Assembly (NCBI RefSeq): GCF_016406305.1
Contig: NZ_CP066369.1
Span: forward strand, 3,118,501 to 3,182,500
Length of the DNA stretch: 64,000 nt
Direction of reading: 5' to 3'
From: Shewanella putrefaciens
GTDB lineage: Bacteria; Pseudomonadota; Gammaproteobacteria; Enterobacterales; Shewanellaceae
In this document: piece by piece, positions 27,045-36,377 of the stretch
Layout of the letters: the number at the start of each line of letters is the position of its first letter
Numbering within the stretch: position 1 is the stretch's first letter
The notes under the pieces: model-generated
What the model saw: only the letters and a program-made list of their open reading frames with translations
Database searches by the model: none
Told to the model about the DNA's origin: nothing
Program-made: the position numbers and the translations under genes

Positions 27045-27374
27045 ATGAAAGCAGATCCCAATGTATCCTTAGTGTACAGTACTGATAAAGGTCGTATTAG
27101 TGCCGAACCCACCCCAGTGGCGATACCCGCATCAGATGGCATAGTACGGATCCACAGAGATAGTAAAGGCCGTAAAGGCAAAGGGGTGTCGATTATTTCA
27201 GGCCTAGGGCTCGATGAATCCGCCTTGAAAGCGCTTGCTCAAACCCTTAAAAAACAGTGTGGTTGTGGCGGCACAGTCAAAGACTTCACCATTGAAGTAC
27301 AAACAGATAATCGCGAACAGCTCAAGCTGTTACTCGAGAAGCAAAATTATAAAGTGAAATTGGCGGGCGGCTGA
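27045..27374 (+). CDS. yciH: SUI1/eIF1-family translation factor YciH
   Basis: 109-residue protein homologous to eukaryotic eIF1. The SUI1 fold is visible as VRIHRDSKGRKGKGVSIISGL, LKALAQTLKKQCGCGGTVKD and the C-terminal LLLEKQNYKVKLAGG. In bacteria YciH has been implicated in start-codon discrimination and in inhibiting some translation under stress. It precedes the yqgE/yqgF pair but is separated from it by 93 bp. Confidence 0.92.
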   Translation: MKADPNVSLVYSTDKGRISAEPTPVAIPASDGIVRIHRDSKGRKGKGVSIISGLGLDESALKALAQTLKKQCGCGGTVKDFTIEVQTDNREQLKLLLEKQNYKVKLAGG

Positions 27375-27467
27375 TAAGAGAACCTAGATATCATTCTCCT
27401 GTGGGTCAGTTTGCCACTACAGATTTTGCGGTCCAGGTTAATGCCTATCGGCTTGAACGGAGTTGTA

Positions 27468-28031
27468 ATGGAGAGTTTGCAAAACCATTTTTTAATCGCC
27501 ATGCCTTCGCTCGATGGCACCTATTTTGAACGCACTGTCATCTATCTCTGCGAGCATGACGCTAAGGGCGCGATGGGGCTCGTGATTAACAAACCACTGG
27601 GTATAGAGGTCAATTCACTGTTAGAACAGATGGATTTACCCACAGAACAGACCTCAGCCGATCTATCCCATAGTTCACAGGTCCTTATGGGCGGCCCAGT
27701 CTCACAGGACCGTGGTTTTGTGTTGCATAGTGCCCAACCCTATTGGGCAAATAGTACAGATTTAGGCTCAGGGCTGATGCTCACCACCTCACGGGATGTG
27801 TTAACTGCCATTGGCAGCGATAGATCGCCCAAGAAGTTTCTCGTTGCATTAGGTTATGCCGGATGGAGTAAAAATCAGCTAGAGCAAGAGCTTGCAGATA
27901 ATTCTTGGCTCACAATCCCCGCGGACCATGCACTGTTGTTTGATGTTAAACATGAAGACCGTTGGCCACAGGCGAGCCGTTCACTCGGGTTTGACGCTTG
28001 GCAACTATCATCTCAGGCTGGTCATGCTTAA
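27468..28031 (+). CDS. UPF0301 protein YqgE/AlgH
   Basis: 187-residue cytoplasmic protein of the AlgH/YqgE family. The start is the ATG at 27468 ([17 protein letters not shown]), the conserved N-terminus, preceded by CGGAGTTGTA; the frame extends 19 codons further without conservation. [22 protein letters not shown] and [16 protein letters not shown] are family marks. Its molecular function remains unclear (AlgH was linked to alginate gene regulation). It lies 30 bp upstream of the yqgF homologue, a conserved pair. Confidence 0.93.
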   Translation: MESLQNHFLIAMPSLDGTYFERTVIYLCEHDAKGAMGLVINKPLGIEVNSLLEQMDLPTEQTSADLSHSSQVLMGGPVSQDRGFVLHSAQPYWANSTDLGSGLMLTTSRDVLTAIGSDRSPKKFLVALGYAGWSKNQLEQELADNSWLTIPADHALLFDVKHEDRWPQASRSLGFDAWQLSSQAGHA

Positions 28032-28061
28032 ACCGCTTTCATCACAATAAGTTTGTAATCT

Positions 28062-28487
28062 ATGAATTCTAGAACCGTTTTAGGCTTTGATTTTGGCACT
28101 AAGAGTATAGGTGTAGCCATTGGACAAGAAATCACCGCCAGTGCCACACCACTCCTGTCGCTCAAGGCCGTCGATGGCATTCCCAATTGGGATCAAATTG
28201 GCGAACTGATTAAAGAGTGGCAACCGGATTTAGTCGTTGTGGGATTGCCCCTCAATATGGATGGAACTGAGCAGGATATGACCCACAGGGCGCGTAAGTT
28301 TGCCAATAGGATCAATGCTAAGTTCGGGGTAAAAATAGTCACTCAGGATGAGAGACTCACCACCACAGACGCTAAAGCAAGATTATTTGAGTTGGGCGGT
28401 TTTAAAGCCTTAACTAAAGGTCAAGTCGATGCCGTTTCTGCGGTATTGATCATCGAAAGCTATTTTGAAAATCACTTTGGTCAATAA
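28062..28487 (+). CDS. ruvX: YqgF/RuvX RNase-H-like nuclease
   Basis: 141-residue essential RNase-H-fold protein, proposed to process the 5' end of pre-16S rRNA and annotated as a putative Holliday junction resolvase. The first strand, [15 protein letters not shown], supplies the catalytic aspartate; [23 protein letters not shown] and [13 protein letters not shown] are conserved; the C-terminal aspartate is in [11 protein letters not shown]. Follows yqgE as in most gammaproteobacteria. Confidence 0.94.
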   Translation: MNSRTVLGFDFGTKSIGVAIGQEITASATPLLSLKAVDGIPNWDQIGELIKEWQPDLVVVGLPLNMDGTEQDMTHRARKFANRINAKFGVKIVTQDERLTTTDAKARLFELGGFKALTKGQVDAVSAVLIIESYFENHFGQ

Positions 28488-28501
28488 AGGCCTTAAAAAC
28501 A

Positions 28502-28532
28502 AAAAGGATAGGCACTCGCCTATCCTTTGTAT
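28502..28532. terminator. Bidirectional terminator between yqgF and hemH
   Basis: AAAGGATAGGC-ACTC-GCCTATCCTTT is a perfect 11-bp stem between convergent genes, followed by GTATT. Confidence 0.85.
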
Positions 28533-28563
28533 TACACCTTTTTTATCATTTATATACGCATTT

Positions 28564-29577
28564 TTATAAATACGGCTTAACTAAATTTGCCATCATAGCA
28601 ATGTGCGCATCGCTGTCATTCAACGCGGGAATGTAACGGAACTTATCTCCCCCAGCATTCGCAAAAATATGGCCATTCTCACCCACTATCTCTTCTAAGG
28701 TCTCTAAACAATCGGCACTAAATGCCGGGCAGACAATGGCCACATCCCGTATCTCCTCACTTGGCAGCGCTTTGATTGTGGCATCCGTATAGGGCTGCAA
28801 CCATTTTGCCTTGCCAAAGCGGGACTGGAATGTCATCACAAATTCGTCTTTACTCAAGCCTAACTTTTCCGTAACTAATGCGGTGGTTTTCATGCAAAAG
28901 CAATAATAGGGATCGCCTAAATGCAGATTTCGCTCTGGCATTCCATGGTAAGACAATACTAACTTCTGGGGTTTGCCATGGGCATCGAAATCGGCCCGAA
29001 TGCTGTCTGCAAGTGCAGTAATAAAATCAGGATTGTCATGGTAAGTATTAATAAAGTGCAGTGCTGGAATATAACGCCACTGGGATAATTCCTTTGCTAT
29101 GGCATCAAAGGCGGAACCCGTCGTTGGCGCCGCATATTGTGGATATAAAGGTAATACCACAAATTTATCGACACCATTACGATGCATTTGCTGCAAAGTG
29201 CTTGCTACTGAAGGGTTCCCATATCGCATCGCTAGATTAACAATAACCTCTTGGCCATCGCTCGCTAATTTATCCGCCAATTTTGCCGTTTGCCTCAGGC
29301 TTATGTCCATCAGAGGTGAACCTGCCTCTGTCCACACTTTTTGGTACAGTGCAGCGGATTTAGCCGGACGCACTCGTAGCACAATCCCATGCAGGATCAG
29401 CATCCAAACCAATTTAGGAATTTCAACCACACGGGGATCTGACAAAAACTCCGCTAGGTAGCGTCTTACAGCAGATGCCGTTGGTGCATCCGGTGTCCCT
29501 AAGTTTAATAGCAGCACACCAACCTTACCCCGTTTAGCGTGACCACTTTCTTTGGTAAGCCCTGAAAATCTTGTCAA
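28564..29577 (-). CDS. hemH: Ferrochelatase
   Basis: Final enzyme of protohaem synthesis, inserting Fe2+ into protoporphyrin IX. The 337-residue protein shows VGVLLLNLGTPDAPT at the N-terminus, the catalytic-histidine region LVLSYHGMPERNL, YYCFCMKTTALVTEKL, and CPAFSADCLETLEEI near the C-terminus with the conserved glutamate. Transcribed alone, upstream of a convergent terminator. Many Shewanella carry two ferrochelatases, but only one is in this window. Confidence 0.96.
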   Translation of the reverse strand: MTRFSGLTKESGHAKRGKVGVLLLNLGTPDAPTASAVRRYLAEFLSDPRVVEIPKLVWMLILHGIVLRVRPAKSAALYQKVWTEAGSPLMDISLRQTAKLADKLASDGQEVIVNLAMRYGNPSVASTLQQMHRNGVDKFVVLPLYPQYAAPTTGSAFDAIAKELSQWRYIPALHFINTYHDNPDFITALADSIRADFDAHGKPQKLVLSYHGMPERNLHLGDPYYCFCMKTTALVTEKLGLSKDEFVMTFQSRFGKAKWLQPYTDATIKALPSEEIRDVAIVCPAFSADCLETLEEIVGENGHIFANAGGDKFRYIPALNDSDAHIAMMANLVKPYL

Positions 29578-29628
29578 AACAGCCTCTTATATATGTTAAT
29601 GAATGACTAATTTATGATGGCAACGCTA

Positions 29629-30168
29629 CTATAGAACCGACTCGATTGCCTGCTTAAGTTCAGCACTATCTGGCTTAACCTTAGAATTAAATTGCTGAAC
29701 CACAGTACCATCACCACTGACAACATACTTATAGAAGTTCCACTTTGGCGATCCGGTTTTTTCGGCTAAATATTTGAACACACTATTCACATCGCTTCCC
29801 CGAACGGCTGAGGTCGCTAACATAGTGAAAGTCACGCCATAGTTGATATAACAGACTTTAGCCGTATCTTTTTCGTCATTTTCCTCTTGGAAAAAATCAT
29901 CGGACGGGAAGCCAATCACGACTAAGCCTTTGTCTTTATATTCTTTATGGAGCGCTTCGAGGGCTTTAAACTGCGGGGTATAACCACAGTTACTGGCGGT
30001 ATTAACAATAAGCACAGGCTTGCCTTGAGTTAATTCACACAGATTAATCAGCTCTTCTGAGTGTAATTTACGCACGTTCATATCAAGATAACTTGGACAA
30101 GTTGCCGCCATCGCATTGACACTCAATAAGCTTGTCGCTGCCATTAGTGCTAGGGTGAATTTATGCAT
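29629..30168 (-). CDS. Secreted glutathione-peroxidase-family protein with altered active site
   Basis: 179-residue thioredoxin-fold protein. Start is the ATG at 30168 (MHKFTLALMAATSLLSVNAMA), preceded by AAAGGAGAGAGT; the signal peptide ends near AMAA. The peroxidatic cysteine is C61 in NTASNCGYTPQF, a candidate resolving cysteine is C106 in KVCYINYGVTF, and W143-N144 of the tetrad are present in PKWNFYKY. The usual NQF motif containing the tetrad glutamine is replaced by SDDF (residues 89-92). It is thus a Cys-type periplasmic peroxidase homologue whose activity is uncertain. Confidence 0.85.
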   Translation of the reverse strand: MHKFTLALMAATSLLSVNAMAATCPSYLDMNVRKLHSEELINLCELTQGKPVLIVNTASNCGYTPQFKALEALHKEYKDKGLVVIGFPSDDFFQEENDEKDTAKVCYINYGVTFTMLATSAVRGSDVNSVFKYLAEKTGSPKWNFYKYVVSGDGTVVQQFNSKVKPDSAELKQAIESVL

Positions 30169-30308
30169 TACTCTCTCCTTTACCTGTGCATTACGCATAA
30201 CCGCTAAGTAAAGATCATATTAAATTAAAAAATAAAAGCTATGGTTAACGACAACATAGCGCTGAAGTAGAAGTGATTGAACCGAGCGATAATCTGAAAA
30301 CATAAACA

Positions 30309-30334
30309 AAAAGCAGCCCATAAAGAGCTGCTTC
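30309..30334 (-). terminator. Terminator after pilU
   Basis: AAGCAGC and GCTGCTT pair around a 9-nt loop; on the minus strand TTTGTTT follows. Confidence 0.82.
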
Positions 30335-30350
30335 ACGGATTAAACTCTGC

Positions 30351-31466
30351 TTAATCCATGTCTAGGGTGACGCCTTCCATAAAGCTTGAACTGTTAGGTT
30401 CTTTATTTTGCAGCTTAATCATTAAGCGTAAATCGTTAGGTGAGTCAGCATGGTGCAGGGCATCGGCATAACTAATCTCACCATCGACATAGAGTTTTAA
30501 CAGGGCTTGGTCGAATGTCTGCATACCTTGCTCATTCGATTTGGCCATGGTTTCTTTGAGTAAATGCAGCTCATTTTTGGCAATTAAACTCGCCACCCTA
30601 GGGGTGTTAATAAGCACCTCAATGGCGGCACGTCGCCCAGTGCCATCCACCTTAGGGATCAGTTGCTGCGCCACAATGCCACGTAAATTCAAGGATAAAT
30701 CGAATAGTAGCTGTTGATGTTTACTCTCGGGCACTAAATGCATGATCCGATCGAGCGCTTGGTTAGCGTTGTTCGCATGCAAGGTCGCCATACAAAGGTG
30801 ACCAGTCTCGGCAAACGAGAGAGCGAACTCCATGGTTTCTTGAGTACGGATCTCACCAATCAAGATCACATCAGGCGCCTGACGCAGCGAGCTTTTTAGC
30901 GCCGCATCAAAAGATTCTGTATCAATCCCAACTTCACGCTGGGTAATGATACTTTTTCTATGATCATGAACAAATTCAACAGGATCCTCAATAGTCAAAA
31001 TATGACCGCGGGCATGGGCATTACGATAACCGACTAAAGCGGCTAAGGAGGTTGATTTACCCGTACCAGTACCGCCCACCATGATGATCAGCCCACGTTT
31101 ACTCATGACCAGATCTTTAAGAATGGGTGGGAGTTTTAAATCATCCACATCAGGAATTTTGGTCTCGATTCGGCGCATAACACAACCAGGGGATTCACGC
31201 TGCCAAAAAGCACTCACCCGGAAACGCCCAAGTTCCTTTGCTGCAAAGGCAAAGTTACATTCACGACTAGTATGAAACTCTTTCTTCTGCGCTTCTGTCA
31301 TCAGGGATTCAACAAAATCCAAGGACTGCGCAGGCGTAAATGCACTCTCAGCGAGGGGGCGTAACTCACCATCTATTTTCGCGCTCGGCGGAAAGCCTGC
31401 GGTAATAAATAAGTCCGAGGCTTTTCGCTCCACTATAACTTTTAAAAACGGACGTACATCCATCAT
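30351..31466 (-). CDS. pilU: Type IV pilus retraction ATPase PilU
   Basis: 371-residue hexameric secretion-type ATPase, an accessory motor that works with PilT in pilus retraction. Walker A is GGTGTGKST, Walker B region DVILIGEIRTQETMEFAL, with the His box ETGHLCMATLHANNANQALDR. The C-terminal part differs from PilT and ends in an acidic tail, typical of PilU. It starts 6 bp after the pilT stop, so the two are one operon. Confidence 0.95.
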   Translation of the reverse strand: MMDVRPFLKVIVERKASDLFITAGFPPSAKIDGELRPLAESAFTPAQSLDFVESLMTEAQKKEFHTSRECNFAFAAKELGRFRVSAFWQRESPGCVMRRIETKIPDVDDLKLPPILKDLVMSKRGLIIMVGGTGTGKSTSLAALVGYRNAHARGHILTIEDPVEFVHDHRKSIITQREVGIDTESFDAALKSSLRQAPDVILIGEIRTQETMEFALSFAETGHLCMATLHANNANQALDRIMHLVPESKHQQLLFDLSLNLRGIVAQQLIPKVDGTGRRAAIEVLINTPRVASLIAKNELHLLKETMAKSNEQGMQTFDQALLKLYVDGEISYADALHHADSPNDLRLMIKLQNKEPNSSSFMEGVTLDMD

Positions 31467-31472
31467 AAATCC

Positions 31473-32510
31473 TTAAAACGTCGCTTGTTTGTTTGAACTC
31501 TTAGACATAGCGTCCTCACGGGTGATGAGGCCACGGTTGACTAGATTTTGTAAACATTGTTCCAATGTTTGCATCCCGTGAGCCATACCCGTTTGAATTG
31601 CAGAGTACATTTGCGCCACTTTATCTTCGCGAATTAAGTTACGAATCGCAGGTGTGCCCATCATAATTTCGTGGGCAGCGACTCGCCCGCCACCGATTTT
31701 TTTAATCAACGTTTGTGAAATAACCGCCTGTAGTGACTCGGATAGCATAGTGCGCACCATGTCTTTCTCACCGGCGGGGAATACGTCGACCACACGGTCG
31801 ATGGTTTTGGCTGCCGAGGTGGTGTGCAAAGTACCGAAAACTAAATGACCGGTTTCGGCCGCTGTCATCGCCAGGCGAATGGTTTCAAGATCTCGCATCT
31901 CGCCGACGAGGATCACGTCGGGGTCCTCACGCAGTGCACTGCGCAGTGCGGCATTAAAGCTGTGGGTATGACGGTGTACTTCCCGCTGGTTGATCAGGCA
32001 TTGCTTATTTTGGTGAACGAATTCGATTGGATCTTCGATCGTTAAGATATGGTCATGGCGGTTTTCATTGATGTAATCCACCATGGCCGCAAGTGTGGTA
32101 CTCTTACCCGAACCTGTAGGCCCAGTAACTAAGACTAACCCTCTGGGAAAACTAGAGATTTTTTTAAAAATCTCGGGGGCACCTAACTGCTCGAGTGACA
32201 AAATCTCACTGGGAATGGTACGAAATACCGCCGCCGCACCACGGGATTGATTAAATGCGTTCACCCGGAAACGGGCTAAATTAGGGACCTCGAAGGAAAA
32301 ATCGATTTCTAAATGCTCTTCATAGTCCTTGCGCTGTTTATCATTCATAATATCGTACACTAAACTGTGTACGCCCTGATGATCGAGCGCCGGCAGGTTA
32401 ATTTTTCTCACTTCACCGTCGACACGGATCATGGGAGATATCCCTGCAGAGAGGTGTAGATCCGAGGCTTTGTGTTTTACACTAAAGGCTAATAACTCAG
32501 TGATTTCCAT
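31473..32510 (-). CDS. pilT: Type IV pilus retraction ATPase PilT
   Basis: 345-residue cytoplasmic hexameric ATPase powering pilus retraction, twitching and DNA uptake. N-terminal HKASDLHLSAGISPMIRVDG, Walker A GPTGSGKST, Walker B DVILVGEMRDLETI, His box TGHLVFGTLHTTSAAKT and the retraction-essential AIRNLIREDK are all visible. It is divergent from yggS with only 35 bp between start codons, so the two promoters must overlap. Confidence 0.97.
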   Translation of the reverse strand: MEITELLAFSVKHKASDLHLSAGISPMIRVDGEVRKINLPALDHQGVHSLVYDIMNDKQRKDYEEHLEIDFSFEVPNLARFRVNAFNQSRGAAAVFRTIPSEILSLEQLGAPEIFKKISSFPRGLVLVTGPTGSGKSTTLAAMVDYINENRHDHILTIEDPIEFVHQNKQCLINQREVHRHTHSFNAALRSALREDPDVILVGEMRDLETIRLAMTAAETGHLVFGTLHTTSAAKTIDRVVDVFPAGEKDMVRTMLSESLQAVISQTLIKKIGGGRVAAHEIMMGTPAIRNLIREDKVAQMYSAIQTGMAHGMQTLEQCLQNLVNRGLITREDAMSKSSNKQATF

Positions 32511-32545
32511 AGTTTGGGATATCCTAGCAACCAGATAATTACATC

Positions 32546-33244
32546 ATGACAACAATAGCAGACAGACTCGCAATCGCCCAGCATAGGATTGCGCAAGCGG
32601 CGCAAAAATGTGCACGCCAACCTAACAGTATTCGCTTACTTGCCGTCAGCAAGACCAAACCCATTGAAGACATTATAGCAGCCTATCATGCTGGGCAACG
32701 TTACTTTGGTGAAAACTACGTCCAAGAGGGGATGGCAAAAATTCTCGAGTTGCAGGGACATTATCCCGATATTGAATGGCATTTTATTGGGCCACTGCAA
32801 TCGAATAAAACCAATATTGTCGCCCAGTATTTTGACTGGATGCACACAGTATCGCGGGACAAAATCGCCATACGCCTCAATGAGCAACGTCCTATCTCAA
32901 TGGCACCACTAAATGTGTGTATTCAAATCAATATCAGCGATGAAGATAGCAAATCAGGCATAGATGCCGAGCAGATGTTGCCGCTCGCACAATTAATCGC
33001 CCAGCTCCCGCACTTAACCCTCAGGGGATTGATGGCCATTCCCACAGCAACAGAGAACTCAGCATTACAAGTGCAAGAATTCACTAAACTAAAAGAATTA
33101 TTTGAACAGCTAAAGCAGCATTACCCCCATATTGATACCCTCTCAATGGGCATGAGTAATGACCTAGATACTGCAATAGCTTGCGGCTCGACTATGGTAC
33201 GTATTGGTAGTGCAATCTTTGGTGAGCGCGATTATTCTGCCTGA
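32546..33244 (+). CDS. PLP homeostasis protein YggS
   Basis: 232-residue alanine-racemase-N-terminal-fold protein that binds pyridoxal 5'-phosphate and buffers cellular vitamin B6. The PLP lysine is in RLLAVSKTKPIEDI, then RYFGENYVQEG, IEWHFIGPLQSNK and LSMGMSNDLDTAIACGSTMVRIGSAIFG. First gene of the rightward yggS-proC-yggT-yggU-DUF4426-rdgB-hemW series, a conserved gammaproteobacterial order. Confidence 0.95.
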   Translation: MTTIADRLAIAQHRIAQAAQKCARQPNSIRLLAVSKTKPIEDIIAAYHAGQRYFGENYVQEGMAKILELQGHYPDIEWHFIGPLQSNKTNIVAQYFDWMHTVSRDKIAIRLNEQRPISMAPLNVCIQINISDEDSKSGIDAEQMLPLAQLIAQLPHLTLRGLMAIPTATENSALQVQEFTKLKELFEQLKQHYPHIDTLSMGMSNDLDTAIACGSTMVRIGSAIFGERDYSA

Positions 33245-33302
33245 TGCTATTGATAACTGAGGACAATCAACTCGGCTGCTAGCCTTGTTTTTACGACCAA
33301 GT

Positions 33303-33349
33303 GCCCAAATACTGTAATAAAACCCAATTATATATACTCCCATTTGGGC
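33303..33349 (+). repeat. Long-loop inverted repeat between yggS and proC
   Basis: GCCCAAAT (33303-33310) and ATTTGGGC (33342-33349) are perfect 8-bp arms 31 bases apart in the 165-bp gap. It could be a weak transcript hairpin; no T tract follows directly. Confidence 0.4.
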
Positions 33350-33409
33350 TCTATCGTTTAATGATAAACAAAAACAACATTATGCGATTAATCAACTAAC
33401 GAGAATCAC

Positions 33410-34228
33410 ATGGATCAACAGAAAATCTGCTTCATCGGCGCAGGCAATATGACCCGCAGCATCATCAGTGGTTTAATCCACAGTGGATATCCCGCAAAGC
33501 TTGTTCAAGCCACAAATCCAAGCCAAGGTAAGCTAGATGCGCTCGAGGCCGATTTTGGGGTGTTAGTGTCTCAAGATAATCTAATCGCCGCGAAAAATGC
33601 AGATGTTATAGTGTTATCGGTGAAACCGCAGTTGATGCAGCAAGTGTGCGAAGCCCTGCAAACTGTGGATATGTCTAAGAAGTTAGTCATCACTATTGCG
33701 GCAGGTATTAAGGCGAGCCGTTACAGCGAATACCTAGCACAGCCCGTGACGCTTGTCCGTGCAATGCCAAATACCCCCATGCAAATCGGTGTGGGGATGA
33801 CAGGACTCTTTGCACCTCAACCTCTGTCTGCAGCGCAGACCGCCATCTGTGAGCGTCTCATGTCAAGTGGTGGCGACATCGTTTGGGTGAATGAAGAAGC
33901 GGACATTAATAAAGTGATCGCACTTGCGGGCAGTTCACCTGCGTATTTCTTCCTGCTGATGGAGTCTATGATAGATGCGGGTAAACAAATGGGGATGGAT
34001 GAAGCAAAAGCCAGAAGTTTAGTGCAGCAAGCTGCCCTCGGCGCTGCTATGATGGCAAAGCAAAACCCGGATCTTACCCTTGGTAATCTAAGGGAAAATG
34101 TGACATCAAAGGGCGGAACCACTGCCCAAGCCATTGCGACATTTGAAGCCGCTGATATGCGGGGATTAGTCAAAAAAGCCATGGAAAATTGCATTAACCG
34201 TGCAGAGGAAATGGCCGCAACATTTTAG
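33410..34228 (+). CDS. proC: Pyrroline-5-carboxylate reductase
   Basis: 272-residue cytoplasmic enzyme of proline synthesis reducing pyrroline-5-carboxylate with NAD(P)H. The Rossmann motif ICFIGAGNMTRSIISGL opens the protein; VLSVKPQLM, RAMPNTPMQIG, AGSSPAYFF and the signature NVTSKGGTTAQAIATFE near the C-terminus follow. Unusually the second motif reads GAGNMTRSI where GAGNMA is common, a mild variation. Usual neighbours yggS and yggT flank it. Confidence 0.96.
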   Translation: MDQQKICFIGAGNMTRSIISGLIHSGYPAKLVQATNPSQGKLDALEADFGVLVSQDNLIAAKNADVIVLSVKPQLMQQVCEALQTVDMSKKLVITIAAGIKASRYSEYLAQPVTLVRAMPNTPMQIGVGMTGLFAPQPLSAAQTAICERLMSSGGDIVWVNEEADINKVIALAGSSPAYFFLLMESMIDAGKQMGMDEAKARSLVQQAALGAAMMAKQNPDLTLGNLRENVTSKGGTTAQAIATFEAADMRGLVKKAMENCINRAEEMAATF

Positions 34229-34269
34229 CTTTAAGCTTTTTTATCGAACTCACATAGGCAGAAATCTCG

Positions 34270-34818
34270 ATGAATGCATTAACCTTTTTAATCAACACAT
34301 TCTTTGATTTGTATTTAATGGTGGTGATATTACGGATCTGGCTACAATTAGCGAGAGCCGACTTTTACAATCCTTTCAGTCAGTTTATCGTAAAGGCCAC
34401 CCATCCCCTTATCGCCCCAATGCGCCGAGTGCTTCCTTCTATGGGACGATTCGATACCGCCTCCTTTGTACTCGCCCTGCTCGTTGTGATTACAAAATTA
34501 TTGCTTATAAGCCTTATTGCTGGCGGTGGCTTCGATATCCTACTGTTTCTCGTATTTGCCTTAGTGTCTGTGGTAAAAAAAGCGGGAGTACTGCTCTTTT
34601 GGATGTTGATTATTCGCGCCATTTTAAGCTGGTTTAATCAAGGCTATAACCCAATAGTGATGATTATGGACCAACTAACAGAGCCTGTTTTGGCCCCCGT
34701 TAGACGTATTATCCCCCCTATCGGCGGGTTAGATTTGTCCGTCATGGTTGTTATTATTGGCATGAACTTTATCAACATGCTGCTCGCTCAATATGTGCCT
34801 TACTGGGCAATCATTTGA
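34270..34818 (+). CDS. YggT family membrane protein
   Basis: 182-residue inner-membrane protein made of two YggT repeats of about 90 residues: each has hydrophobic helices and the motif [23 protein letters not shown] or [23 protein letters not shown]. Linked to osmotic or cell-division phenotypes in other bacteria, but the molecular role is unclear. The stop overlaps the ATG of yggU (TGATG). Confidence 0.93.
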   Translation: MNALTFLINTFFDLYLMVVILRIWLQLARADFYNPFSQFIVKATHPLIAPMRRVLPSMGRFDTASFVLALLVVITKLLLISLIAGGGFDILLFLVFALVSVVKKAGVLLFWMLIIRAILSWFNQGYNPIVMIMDQLTEPVLAPVRRIIPPIGGLDLSVMVVIIGMNFINMLLAQYVPYWAII

Positions 34819-35108
34819 TGAATGCCATTATTTTGCAGCAGGGCGACCTGCTGCTTAATCTGTATATTCAACCTAAGGCGAGTCGAGATCAGATAGTGGG
34901 GCTGCATGGCGATGAACTCAAAGTCGCCATCACAGCACCGCCTATCGATGGCAAGGCGAATGCGCACTTGAGCAAATATTTAGCTAAAGCGTTTAAAGTT
35001 CCTAAAAGCGATGTTCAAATCCTAAAGGGTGAACTTGGTCGCCACAAACAAGTCCGCATAATTGCGCCAAAACTTATTCCACCCGAAGTCAATGCCTTGA
35101 TCGAATAA
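34818..35108 (+). CDS. UPF0235 protein YggU (DUF167)
   Basis: 96-residue cytoplasmic protein. The start is the ATG at 34818, overlapping the yggT stop by one base; a TTG immediately before it is less likely. [43 protein letters not shown] and [12 protein letters not shown] are the DUF167 signature. Function unknown; conserved with yggT. Confidence 0.93.
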   Translation: MNAIILQQGDLLLNLYIQPKASRDQIVGLHGDELKVAITAPPIDGKANAHLSKYLAKAFKVPKSDVQILKGELGRHKQVRIIAPKLIPPEVNALIE

Positions 35109-35199
35109 GCACACGCATATGCATTAGTAAAAATTCCTTTGGAAGCCATAGGCCCTGCGACCTATACTCAAGAAACCCCTAATATGAAGGTATCCAATC

Positions 35200-35634
35200 A
35201 TGTTTCGTCACCTCCTCGTAATGCTTGCGTTAACCGCAAGTCTATGCGGCGTAGCAAACGCCGAACAAAAAGAAACCGTCGGTAATTTTGATATTCATTA
35301 CATGGCATTAGGCAGCACATTTTTAACGCCTAGCATAGCTAAGTCCTACGGCATTGAACGCAGTAGCTATAGGGGGATCATCAATATCGCCGTATTAGAT
35401 ACGAGCGCAACGGGCTCGCCTGCGGTTCCAGTTGAAATTACTGGCGTCGCTAACAACCTGTTAGATGCACGTATTGACTTGAAGTTTAAGGAAATCCGCG
35501 AAGGCAATGCCATTTACTATATTGCAGAAGTGCCTTACCGAGACGATCAAGAGATCAACTTCAATATCGCCATCAAACACGGTAATGAACTGAATACCAA
35601 CTTGCAGTTTAAGCAAAAATTTTACGTCGAATAA
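35200..35634 (+). CDS. DUF4426 secreted protein
   Basis: 144-residue exported protein: signal peptide MFRHLLVMLALTASLCGVANA, then a beta-rich domain (GNFDIHYMALGSTFLTPSIAKSYGIERS; RGIINIAVLD). DUF4426 proteins are found almost always in this gene position between yggU and rdgB in Vibrio and Shewanella relatives. Periplasmic; function unknown. Confidence 0.9.
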   Translation: MFRHLLVMLALTASLCGVANAEQKETVGNFDIHYMALGSTFLTPSIAKSYGIERSSYRGIINIAVLDTSATGSPAVPVEITGVANNLLDARIDLKFKEIREGNAIYYIAEVPYRDDQEINFNIAIKHGNELNTNLQFKQKFYVE

Positions 35635-35650
35635 TAGCCCCTCAACAACC

Positions 35651-35684
35651 CCGGTTCGGACGATGTAAAACCCCATCGTCCGGC
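35651..35684 (+). terminator. Hairpin after the DUF4426 gene
   Basis: CGGACGATG and CATCGTCCG pair around a short loop. Little T tract follows (CCCCTTTCG), so it may only attenuate before rdgB. Confidence 0.5.
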
Positions 35685-35759
35685 CCCTTTCGCTATCCTT
35701 TAACACTGAGCTTGGGTATCATTGCCGCAGTAATTGTCGCTCAATGATATAGGTATTCC

Positions 35760-36377
35760 ATGCAACAAATTGTCCTCGCCAGTGGTAACAAAGGCAAACT
35801 CGCCGAATTCGATCAAATGCTCGCCGCTTATGGTGTAAAAGTGCTGCCGCAGAATCAATTCAACGTCAGTGAAGTTGCGGAAACCGGCACAACCTTTGTG
35901 GAAAACGCCATTATCAAGGCAAGACATGCCGCCGAAATCACAGGCCTTGCCGCGATTGCGGACGACTCAGGCTTGGAAGTGGACTCACTCCAAGGCGCTC
36001 CTGGTATTTATTCGGCTCGCTACGCGGGCGAAAATGCTAAAGATCAAGACAACGTATTGAAACTACTTGAGACATTAAAAGACCAGCCTGCGCCACGCAC
36101 CGCAAGGTTCCAATGTGTTTTAGTCTATATGCGCCATGCAAAAGACCCTACGCCCATCATTTGCCAAGCCTCTTGGGAAGGACAAATAGGCTTCGAACAA
36201 CGTGGTGAGAATGGTCACGGCTATGATCCGATTTTTATCCCTGAACATCATCAATGTAGCGCGGCGCAGCTGAGCAGTGATGAGAAAAATGCCTTAAGCC
36301 ATCGCGGCAAAGCCCTAGTGCAACTCTTAGCCGCGATGCAAATCCAAGGCGTATTAACTGGCGGGAATGCACAATAA
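35760..36377 (+). CDS. rdgB: XTP/dITP diphosphatase RdgB (HAM1 family)
   Basis: 205-residue house-cleaning pyrophosphatase that removes dITP, dXTP and XTP. The N-terminal IVLASGNKGKLAEF, ETGTTFVENAIIKARHAA, the catalytic IADDSGLEVDSLQGAPGIYSARYAG and HGYDPIFIPEHH are diagnostic. The stop TAA shares its last base with the hemW ATG, so translation is coupled. Confidence 0.96.
   Translation: MQQIVLASGNKGKLAEFDQMLAAYGVKVLPQNQFNVSEVAETGTTFVENAIIKARHAAEITGLAAIADDSGLEVDSLQGAPGIYSARYAGENAKDQDNVLKLLETLKDQPAPRTARFQCVLVYMRHAKDPTPIICQASWEGQIGFEQRGENGHGYDPIFIPEHHQCSAAQLSSDEKNALSHRGKALVQLLAAMQIQGVLTGGNAQ

Noticed and set aside
33817..34194. 125-codon ORF antisense to proC
   Set aside because: Shadow of the well-supported proC reading frame, with Ser/Ala-rich sequence typical of an antisense frame.
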